Below the pieces are notes generated by a model. It was not told where the DNA came from. It saw nothing but the letters and a program-made list of their open reading frames with translations, and did not search any database. A stretch of 21,101 nt of DNA, taken from DATBFG01 sp036558645. GTDB taxonomy: Bacteria > Acidobacteriota > Terriglobia > Terriglobales > Acidobacteriaceae. The position numbers and the translations under genes were made by a program. This document shows positions 14,970 through 21,101 of the stretch, piece by piece. The stretch is taken from the NCBI GenBank assembly GCA_036558645.1, contig DATBFG010000109.1, forward strand, positions 1-21,101, given 5' to 3'. Position 1 is the first letter of the stretch; every line of letters starts with the position of its first letter.

Positions 14970-17900
14970 ATGGCTCACCCAGTCTTTTACGATCCTAAAC
15001 AGGCTCGCCATAAGAAGGTGCGGCGCATCTTTGACTTTGCCGCGATCTCGCTCACTTTGTTGCTTGCCTTCTTTATTTATACGGCCCTGCGCAGCGAGCC
15101 CCTGCCAGACCTACTCTGGCCGACTGAAAAGCACGGTTACCGCGCACTTAAGGAAAAAGAAAAAGAGAAAGCCAGGGAAAAGCGTCGGCTGGCCGCCATT
15201 CGCCGCGGGCATAAGCCCCTCAATAAGCCGCCATCCCAGATCAAGCTAAACACCGAAGAAGGCGTTCGCGCTGCTTTCTATGTGCAATGGGATGCCGCCA
15301 GCTTCTCGTCCCTGCGTGAAAATGCCCGGCAAATCGATCTTCTCTATCCCGAGTGGCTACATGTGATGACTGCCGACGGCCATCTGCAGGGCGAGGATCC
15401 GGAAACCGTCAAGTACTTCGACGTGATTCACGGCTCGACGGTCCATCCTGTCGACGACAAGGTAATGCCTTTTCTGCGGTCGGAGGATACTGGCATGGAA
15501 GTTTTTCCGCTGGTAAACAACTTCGACGGCACCGATTGGGTAAATGTCGCGGCATTTCTTACCAATCCTGAATCGCGCGAGCGCTTCCGCCACGAGATCG
15601 GGCTCTTCCTCGCAAGCGACCATTACAAAGGTTTGATGGTCGACTTCGAGGAATTCCCTGCCAACGCGCAGCCGGGATACATCGCATTGCTGGGCGAACT
15701 CTCGCAAGATCTCCATGCCAAGGGAATGAAGCTGTACGTCAGCGTGCAGGTGCGCAATCCCGACTTTGACTACGCGGCAGTCGCTGCGCGTACCGATGGC
15801 GTCGTGCTCATGAACTATGACGAGCACTACCCCTATCCGGGAACTCCGGGACCGGTGGCATCGCAGCAGTGGTTTGTGCAGAACCTTGTTTCGGCCAAAA
15901 AGAAGATTCCTCAAGACAAGCTTATCTGCGCAATTGCCAATTACGGCTACGATTGGGTTCGTAAGCCTGCGAAAGGCAAGCTTCCTCCTGGCGTCAAGAT
16001 GACAACGAACGCTTCAGTTCAGGAAGCATGGCTGGCAGCTCGCGATTCCGACGCCGACGTGGACTTCGATTACGACAGCCAGAATCCGCACTTCAGCTAC
16101 TTCGACGAGCACGATTTGCAGCATGACGTCTGGTTTCTGGATGCGGCGTCCGCGCTGAACGAGATGCGCGCAGCGCAAGCGCTCGGCATCGACACGTTCG
16201 CGCTCTGGCGCTTGGGATCGGAAGATCGTTCTCTCTGGCGTGTCTGGGACATGCCTGGCGAGAACGGCGCTCCCGATAAGCTCAAAGACGTTCCCCCAGG
16301 CCAAGACGTCGATATGGAAGGGCAAGGCGAGATTCTGCGGATCGAGGCACGTCCCGCCAACGGCACGCGCGACATCACTGTCGATCCTGACACGGGACTC
16401 ATCGCCGACGAGACATTTCAGGATTACCCGCAGCCCTACCGAGTCGCACGATATGGCTACAGCCCTAACCAGGTGGCGATTACGTTTGATGACGGTCCTG
16501 ATCCGGAATGGACGCCAAAGATACTCGATGTGCTGAAGAGTGAGAACGCGAAGGCAACATTCTTCCTGATCGGACTAGAGGCGGAAAATAGCCCTGGCAT
16601 CGCGTCGCGAATCTATCGAGAAGGGCACGAGATCGGGAACCATACCTTTACCCATCCTGACATCAGCAACATCTCCGAACGAATGATGAGGGTAGAGCTG
16701 AACCTGACGGAACAATTGTTCGCCAGTCGGCTCGGAATCCATACCCTGATGTTTCGTCCTCCATACTCGATCGATCAGGAACCAGATACAGCGGACCAAG
16801 TGAGGCCACTCGAACTTACCCAAGACATGGGTTACACGTCGATTGGAGACAAGATCGATCCCAACGACTGGCGCGACAACCCGCGGCGTAGCGCGGAGCA
16901 GATTTCTGCTGACGTGCTCGCACATTTGCCGCCATGCGCTCCGAACGATATACGTTGCGGCAACATCATTCTGCTACATGATGGAGGCGGGGACCGCAGC
17001 GAGACTGTGCGCGCGCTGCCAATGATCATTGAAGGAATTCGCGCACATGGGTATCAGGTCGTGCCGCTTTACCAGTTGCTCGGAAAACAGCGAGCGGATC
17101 TGATGCCTCCTTTGCCTGGCGGTGAACGCTGGAAAGCCTGGTTGGTCGGAATCGCGTTCGGACTATTCGCCTTCGGCACGGCTGCGATTGTCTGGATCTT
17201 TTTCCTGGGTGATCTATTGATGACCGGACGGTTGCTATCCGTGGGAGCACTGGCGATTTACGATCGCCTGCATCCCAAACGGTATGGAACGGCTGAGGAG
17301 GTTGCAGAGTACAATCCGCGCGTCGCAGTTCTGATTCCTGCTTACAACGAAGAGAAAGTTATTGCTCGCACCATTCGCGCGGCACTCAGGTCCAGTTATA
17401 GAAACTTGCGAGTCATCGTGATCGACGATGGCTCTTCCGACCGCACGCTCGAAGTAGCGCGAGAAATGTATCACGGCGAGCCTCGAGTTCTAATCCTCAC
17501 CAAGCCAAACTCAGGAAAAGCCGAGGCGTTGAACTACGGACTCCAGTATTTGGAAGATGAAGAGATTTTTGTCGGCATTGATGCCGATACCGTGATCGCA
17601 CGCGAAGCCATTGGCAGACTGGTGCCGCACTTCCTCGACCGGAAGGTCGCCGCAGTAGCTGGTAATGCGAAAGTCGGCAATCGCGTGAACCTGTGGACAC
17701 GATGGCAGGCGCTTGAATACATCACCAGTCAGAACTTTGAGCGCCGTGCATTGAACTCTCTGGGCGCAGTCACTGTCGTTCCTGGAGCGATCGGCGCGTG
17801 GCGGACATCTGCCGTGCGCGAAGCGGGAGGCTATCATACCGACACCGTCGCCGAAGATGCGGATCTGACGATGGCGCTTATGCGCTTGGGCTACCGCATC

Positions 17901-18473
17901 CAATATGAGGACCTGGCGCTTGCATACACCGAGGCCCCGATCAATGCCAACGGCCTGATGCGGCAGCGATTCCGCTGGTCGTTCGGAATCCTGCAAGCGA
18001 TGTGGAAACATCGCGAGGTCTTCGGACGCCGCGGTGCCTTGGGCTACGTAGCGTTGCCGAACATTCTCATCTTCCAAATCCTGCTGCCGCTAGTATCGCC
18101 GTTCATCGACCTGATGTTTGCGTTCGGCGCAGCTTGGTACTTCATACAGAAGTTTTTCCATCCAGACTCGACTGATCCGGCAAGCTTCCAGCGTCTGGTG
18201 ATCTTCTTTGCGGCATTTCTGATCATCGACTTTATTACCTCGGCGATCGCCTTTGCACTCGAACGTCGCCAACCGGAAGCCCGCGAAGACGTCTGGTTGC
18301 TAAGCCAGGTCTGGCTGCAACGCTTCGCCTACCGCCAATTGTTTTCAGTGGTTCTGCTCAAAACGCTTCGACGCGCTGTCGAAGGCCAGAAGTTCGCCTG
18401 GGACAAGTTAGAGCGCACGGCAAAGATGAGCTACAAGACAGAAGCGGTGGAGGAGTCGGTGGAGGTGAAATAA
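14970..18473 (+). CDS. Trifunctional membrane protein: GH18-like domain, NodB/CE4 polysaccharide deacetylase, processive GT2 synthase
   Basis: A 1167-residue protein; AGGAGA at 14948-14953 lies 16 bases before the ATG. Residues about 24-45 are a membrane anchor, followed by a Lys/Glu-rich linker. GH18-like domain (about 90-440): VDFEE keeps the last acidic pair (Asp225, Glu227) of the chitinase DxxDxDxE motif but lacks the first two aspartates; MNYDEH (281-286) and ALWRLG follow. CE4 deacetylase (about 495-705): TFDDGP (505-510), HTFTH (558-562), RPPY (596-599) and LLHDGGG (668-674), with all metal and catalytic motifs present. Membrane helix about 725-750. GT2 (about 780-1010): DDGS (819-822), DAD (871-873), EDAD (962-965), QRFRW (999-1003), as in NodC, PgaC and hyaluronan synthases, then C-terminal helices. 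It probably makes, deacetylates and trims a beta-linked N-acetylglucosamine-type polymer. This resembles PgaB plus PgaC in one chain, which is inference. Confidence 0.9.
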   Translation: MAHPVFYDPKQARHKKVRRIFDFAAISLTLLLAFFIYTALRSEPLPDLLWPTEKHGYRALKEKEKEKAREKRRLAAIRRGHKPLNKPPSQIKLNTEEGVRAAFYVQWDAASFSSLRENARQIDLLYPEWLHVMTADGHLQGEDPETVKYFDVIHGSTVHPVDDKVMPFLRSEDTGMEVFPLVNNFDGTDWVNVAAFLTNPESRERFRHEIGLFLASDHYKGLMVDFEEFPANAQPGYIALLGELSQDLHAKGMKLYVSVQVRNPDFDYAAVAARTDGVVLMNYDEHYPYPGTPGPVASQQWFVQNLVSAKKKIPQDKLICAIANYGYDWVRKPAKGKLPPGVKMTTNASVQEAWLAARDSDADVDFDYDSQNPHFSYFDEHDLQHDVWFLDAASALNEMRAAQALGIDTFALWRLGSEDRSLWRVWDMPGENGAPDKLKDVPPGQDVDMEGQGEILRIEARPANGTRDITVDPDTGLIADETFQDYPQPYRVARYGYSPNQVAITFDDGPDPEWTPKILDVLKSENAKATFFLIGLEAENSPGIASRIYREGHEIGNHTFTHPDISNISERMMRVELNLTEQLFASRLGIHTLMFRPPYSIDQEPDTADQVRPLELTQDMGYTSIGDKIDPNDWRDNPRRSAEQISADVLAHLPPCAPNDIRCGNIILLHDGGGDRSETVRALPMIIEGIRAHGYQVVPLYQLLGKQRADLMPPLPGGERWKAWLVGIAFGLFAFGTAAIVWIFFLGDLLMTGRLLSVGALAIYDRLHPKRYGTAEEVAEYNPRVAVLIPAYNEEKVIARTIRAALRSSYRNLRVIVIDDGSSDRTLEVAREMYHGEPRVLILTKPNSGKAEALNYGLQYLEDEEIFVGIDADTVIAREAIGRLVPHFLDRKVAAVAGNAKVGNRVNLWTRWQALEYITSQNFERRALNSLGAVTVVPGAIGAWRTSAVREAGGYHTDTVAEDADLTMALMRLGYRIQYEDLALAYTEAPINANGLMRQRFRWSFGILQAMWKHREVFGRRGALGYVALPNILIFQILLPLVSPFIDLMFAFGAAWYFIQKFFHPDSTDPASFQRLVIFFAAFLIIDFITSAIAFALERRQPEAREDVWLLSQVWLQRFAYRQLFSVVLLKTLRRAVEGQKFAWDKLERTAKMSYKTEAVEESVEVK

Positions 18474-18533
18474 CTTTCTTCCTTACGGTTGTCGCGGAAA
18501 GCATCGTGTCACGCAGTGAAGTAAACTGCACCC

Positions 18534-19025
18534 ATGGCCTCCCTCACCGATCCACTTGCCCAGCAGTTACTCAACGGCCGCCATGTCGCGACCATCGCCA
18601 CAAAGAATCCGGACGAGTCTATTCACATGGTTGCAGTCTGGTACGTGTTTGACGGCACTCATATCTATGTTGCGACAGCCTCGCGCTCGCGCAAAGCCAA
18701 GAACCTGCAATCGACCGGGAACGTTTCGCTGATGATCGATTCGCGCGATCCGGCTGCGTCGTGCGGGATCACCATCACTGGCTCAGCCAAGATTCTCGCC
18801 GGCGATGCTTCGCGTCCATGGAATGAGCGGATTAATCGCAAGTATCTCAGTGAAGCAGCCATCGCCGATCCGCGCGTTGGCCCGGTGTTCGCCGCATGGG
18901 ATGACGTCACCATCGAAATCACGCCGAAGTCTGTCATTGCCTGGGATATGCGCGAAGCCGACAAGCAAGTGTTCGGCAGCGCCTTCGCCCAGAACCCGGG
19001 CTATTTGTTGCCGTTGGAACGATAG
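18534..19025 (+). CDS. PPOX-fold (pyridoxamine 5'-phosphate oxidase-like) flavin or F420-binding protein
   Basis: A 163-residue cytosolic protein. It has the split beta-barrel pattern of the PNPOx-like superfamily: HVATIATKNPDESIHMVAVWYVFDGTHIYVAT at the N-terminal half, SRSRKAKNLQSTGNVSLMID as the phosphate-contacting stretch, and GITITGSAKI. Members bind FMN, F420 or haem and carry out small redox reactions. The sequence alone does not settle which cofactor; the HMVAVWY pattern resembles F420- or FMN-dependent members of the group lacking the pyridoxamine-binding residues. No clear ribosome binding site precedes ATG 18534, and TAAACT at 18522-18527 lies only 6 bases before it, so the message may be leaderless. 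It stands between the polysaccharide gene and the tryptophanase gene with no obvious functional tie to either. Confidence 0.75.
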   Translation: MASLTDPLAQQLLNGRHVATIATKNPDESIHMVAVWYVFDGTHIYVATASRSRKAKNLQSTGNVSLMIDSRDPAASCGITITGSAKILAGDASRPWNERINRKYLSEAAIADPRVGPVFAAWDDVTIEITPKSVIAWDMREADKQVFGSAFAQNPGYLLPLER

Positions 19026-19120
19026 AATGCTCCCAGCCAGAAGCCAACGATCACTCCCCCCTGTGTCGTCCGTCACCGACAAATGTTCATCGGCAATTTC
19101 TCCTAATCGTGGAGAAAACC

Positions 19121-20488
19121 ATGCCCGCTCGGACCATCATTGAGCCCTTTCGCATCAAGAGTGTTGAACCCATTCAGTGGACCACCCGCGAGCAGCGCGA
19201 GCAGTTTCTCGAAGCCGCGCACTACAACCTGTTTCTGCTGCCTGCCGATGACGTCCTCATCGACCTGCTGACCGACTCCGGCACCGGCGCCATGTCTATC
19301 CAGCAGTGGGCAGCCATCATGCAAGGCGACGAGAGTTATGCCGGGAGCCGGAGCTTCGATCGGTTCCGCGACTCGATCCAGGAAATCTTCGGATACCGTC
19401 ACGTAATTCCGACGCATCAAGGCCGCGCCGCCGAGCGGATCCTTTTCAATGTTATGTGCAAGAAGGGAGACATCGTCCCCAACAACACGCACTTCGATAC
19501 CACTCGCGCAAATGTTGAGTTCGTCGGTGCCGAAGCCGTCGATCTCGTGATTGCCGAGGGTAAGCAGCCGAGCCTGGTGCATCCGTTCAAGGGCAACATG
19601 GATGTTGAGGCGCTGGAGAATTTGATCGGACGCGTAGGGCGCGACCGCATTCCGCTGGTCATGCTTACGGTGACGAACAATTCCGGCGGGGGCCAGCCGG
19701 TATCGATGGAAAATGTTCGACAGGTGAGCGCGGTCTGCCGCAAGCATCGCATCCCGCTTTATTTCGACGCCTGCCGCTTCGCCGAAAATGCTTACTTCAT
19801 CAAGCTGCGCGAACCAGGATATGAATCGAAAAGCCCAAAAGGGATCGCGCAAGAGATGTTCAGCTACGGCGATGGCTGCACCATGTCAGCGAAGAAAGAC
19901 GGCATGGCGAATATCGGAGGCTTTCTGTGCACCAATGACGCGATACTCGCCCAGCAGGAGAAAGACCTTTTGATCTTGACCGAGGGGTATCCGACTTACG
20001 GAGGCTTGGCAGGGCGCGACTTAGAAGCCATCGCCGTAGGTTTGCAGGAAGCGCTTGAGGAAGACTATCTCCGCTACCGCATCACTTCGACTGCGTATCT
20101 GGGAAACCACATCGCCCGCGAAGGCGTGCCGATCGTGCAGCCGCCAGGCGGGCATGCTGTATATCTCGATGCGCGAGCATTTCTCCCGCACATTCCGCCA
20201 GAAGAGTTTCCGGGTGTCGCTCTGGCTGCTGAACTCTATCTCGACGGCGGCATTCGGGCGGTTGAGATCGGCAGCCTGATGTTTGGTGCCGCAGCCAAAA
20301 TGGATCTGGTGCGGCTAGCCATCCCTCGCCGCGTATATACGCAAAGCCACATCGACTACGTCGTCGAGGTCATCCTGGAAGTGTGGAAGAAGCGGGAGCA
20401 GATCCAGGGACTGAGGCTCACCTATGAGGCGCCATTCTTAAGACATTTCACGGCGAAGCTGGAACCAGTGGGAGTGGGAGTAGTGTAG
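19121..20488 (+). CDS. tnaA: Tryptophanase (PLP-dependent beta-eliminating lyase)
   Basis: A 455-residue cytosolic enzyme. The frame extends to a GTG at 19109, but ATG 19121 has GGAG at 19111-19114 with 6-base spacing and is chosen. It follows the tryptophanase/tyrosine phenol-lyase fold throughout: SGTGAMS near the N terminus, GGGQPVSMENVR, FDACRFAENAYFIK (Asp216 pairs with the PLP ring nitrogen), SAKKD (Lys259 the Schiff-base lysine), EGYPTYGGLAGRD and PGGHAVYLDAR. Two diagnostic sites favour tryptophanase: VEIG (Ile383) where tyrosine phenol-lyases have Arg381, and LRHFTA (His442) where they have Phe-Phe. The middle region is otherwise more tyrosine phenol-lyase-like, so substrate range should be tested. 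Expected reaction: L-tryptophan to indole, pyruvate and ammonia. No tnaC-like leader with tryptophan and no TnaB permease are adjacent. Confidence 0.85.
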   Translation: MPARTIIEPFRIKSVEPIQWTTREQREQFLEAAHYNLFLLPADDVLIDLLTDSGTGAMSIQQWAAIMQGDESYAGSRSFDRFRDSIQEIFGYRHVIPTHQGRAAERILFNVMCKKGDIVPNNTHFDTTRANVEFVGAEAVDLVIAEGKQPSLVHPFKGNMDVEALENLIGRVGRDRIPLVMLTVTNNSGGGQPVSMENVRQVSAVCRKHRIPLYFDACRFAENAYFIKLREPGYESKSPKGIAQEMFSYGDGCTMSAKKDGMANIGGFLCTNDAILAQQEKDLLILTEGYPTYGGLAGRDLEAIAVGLQEALEEDYLRYRITSTAYLGNHIAREGVPIVQPPGGHAVYLDARAFLPHIPPEEFPGVALAAELYLDGGIRAVEIGSLMFGAAAKMDLVRLAIPRRVYTQSHIDYVVEVILEVWKKREQIQGLRLTYEAPFLRHFTAKLEPVGVGVV

Positions 20489-20514
20489 CGCGAATGCTCT
20501 ACACAGCTGTGGCA

Positions 20515-20544
20515 TTGACACCTTCCTCCAACCTGTAGGATAGT
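20515..20544 (+). promoter_or_regulatory. Sigma-70-type promoter for the HAF-repeat gene
   Basis: A perfect -35 TTGACA (20515-20520) is followed after 18 bases by GATAGT (20539-20544), or after 15 bases by TAGGAT (20536-20541). The start site would fall near 20551, giving a leader of about 20 bases that contains GGAGG at 20558-20562. It is the best promoter match in the window. Confidence 0.6.
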
Positions 20545-20570
20545 TGTCGCCCGCAGTGGAGGTACTTGCC

Positions 20571-21101
20571 ATGAATTGGCTTTGCAAGACCATTCGCCCC
20601 TTTATTCTGCTCCTGGTGTGCGTTGCACCGGGAATCGCCGCCACCTGGACCACAATTGATTATCCCGGCGCCGACAGCACTGAGGCGCTCGGCATCAACA
20701 ACAACGGAGACATTGTCGGGCTCTATACACTCGGCGGACTGACGCATGGGTTTCTGTACAGGGCTGGAACGTTCACAAGCATTGATGTACCAGGCGCAAG
20801 TCAAACTGTTGCCCAAGGCATCAATGACTCGGGTCTCATCGTTGGTTTCTACTCAGCGCAGTTCAGAGATGGAGTTGGCTTCCTGTTCGACGGCACCACG
20901 TTTACCGATATCACCAAGCGCGATCATCTCGTGACTGTGGCAAACGGAATCGACAACGCTGGAGACGTCGTCGGATACTACGGTAACGGCGGCTCGAATC
21001 CCGACTTTCACGGCTTCAAATGGACCAACGGAACTTTTCATACCCTTGAAGTCGGCTTTGTCGGAGAGACGATCGTGACCGGCATTAACAACCACGGCTA
21101 C
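20571..21101 (+). CDS. Secreted HAF-repeat protein (truncated by window edge)
   Basis: The frame is open from ATG 20571 to the window end, giving 177 residues with no stop. GGAGG at 20558-20562 lies 8 bases upstream. Residues 1-24 form a signal peptide (cleavage near GIAAT). The rest is a tandem repeat of about 42-45 residues, beginning near 29, 71, 114 and 159, with the pattern IDxPGA, GINxxGxIVGxY, HGFLxxxGTFT. This fits the probable extracellular HAF repeat family, whose units are thought to form blades of a beta-propeller. These proteins are common in acidobacteria and have no established function. The total length, and whether a sorting signal such as PEP-CTERM closes the protein, cannot be seen. 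Confidence 0.8.
   Translation, partial: MNWLCKTIRPFILLLVCVAPGIAATWTTIDYPGADSTEALGINNNGDIVGLYTLGGLTHGFLYRAGTFTSIDVPGASQTVAQGINDSGLIVGFYSAQFRDGVGFLFDGTTFTDITKRDHLVTVANGIDNAGDVVGYYGNGGSNPDFHGFKWTNGTFHTLEVGFVGETIVTGINNHGY

Noticed and set aside
15357..15914. 185-codon open frame on the minus strand
   Set aside because: Antisense to the GH18-like domain and without recognisable motifs.
19027..19108. Possible tnaC-type leader peptide before tryptophanase
   Set aside because: The short frames here (for example a 7-codon one at 19084) contain no tryptophan codon, and none resembles TnaC or shows a Rho-site arrangement.
19103..19852. 249-codon open frame on the minus strand
   Set aside because: It is fully antisense to the tryptophanase gene, whose family-wide motifs show that the plus strand is coding.
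20571..21101. DNA-level tandem repeat array in the HAF gene
   Set aside because: The repetition is at protein level only; the nucleotide units have diverged too far to be a recent repeat expansion.
1..21101. CRISPR, tRNA, rRNA, insertion sequence or prophage
   Set aside because: No regularly spaced direct repeats, no cloverleaf with a CCA end, no transposase or integrase, and no terminal inverted repeats were seen on either strand by eye.

Overview
The window looks like chromosomal DNA from a Gram-negative soil or sediment bacterium, most plausibly an acidobacterium (Acidobacteriota, Terriglobia/Koribacter-like). This is inferred from gene content, not from a marker gene. The indicators are two very large Oar-like TonB-dependent receptors with an N-terminal carboxypeptidase-regulatory-like domain, a secreted HAF-repeat protein, a small secreted protein of a DUF5818-like type, a sulfatase-like/TPR fusion, and a LolA-type carrier. 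Base composition is moderately GC-rich and even. I see no rRNA, tRNA, CRISPR array, insertion sequence, phage gene or attachment site. No gene-free stretch exceeds 300 bases; the longest are about 239 bases (13241-13479) and 224 bases (4701-4924).

Layout, left to right. A truncated gene end (2-118) overlaps the start of a LolA-like periplasmic lipoprotein carrier (118-822), followed by a small uncertain ORF (908-1165). A 1129-residue Oar-like outer-membrane receptor (1311-4700) ends at a strong intrinsic terminator. Next is a tight four-gene operon (about 4937-7134) encoding an outer-membrane beta-barrel/porin, a mono-haem c-type cytochrome, a stand-alone CuA-type cupredoxin and a small Cys/His-containing secreted protein. 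A secreted sulfatase/phosphodiesterase-like enzyme with C-terminal TPRs follows (7242-9206). It converges on a second Oar-like receptor (9263-13240, minus strand) across a terminator that can work in both directions.

Upstream of that receptor, also on the minus strand, is a GT-C (ArnT/PMT-like) membrane glycosyltransferase (13480-14850). It is divergent from a 1167-residue protein (14970-18473) that joins a GH18-like domain, a NodB/CE4 polysaccharide deacetylase and a processive GT2 synthase in one membrane polypeptide. The right end holds a PPOX-fold flavin or deazaflavin-binding protein (18534-19025), a PLP-dependent tryptophanase-type beta-eliminating lyase (19121-20488), and the start of a secreted HAF-repeat protein (20571 to the edge) behind a consensus-like promoter.

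Nearly everything encoded here acts at the cell envelope: lipoprotein trafficking, outer-membrane uptake, periplasmic electron transfer and surface polysaccharide synthesis. The two items most worth follow-up are the porin/cytochrome c/CuA operon, which looks like a compact periplasmic redox module not attached to an oxidase or N2O reductase, and the hydrolase-deacetylase-synthase fusion, which condenses PgaB/PgaC-like functions into one protein.
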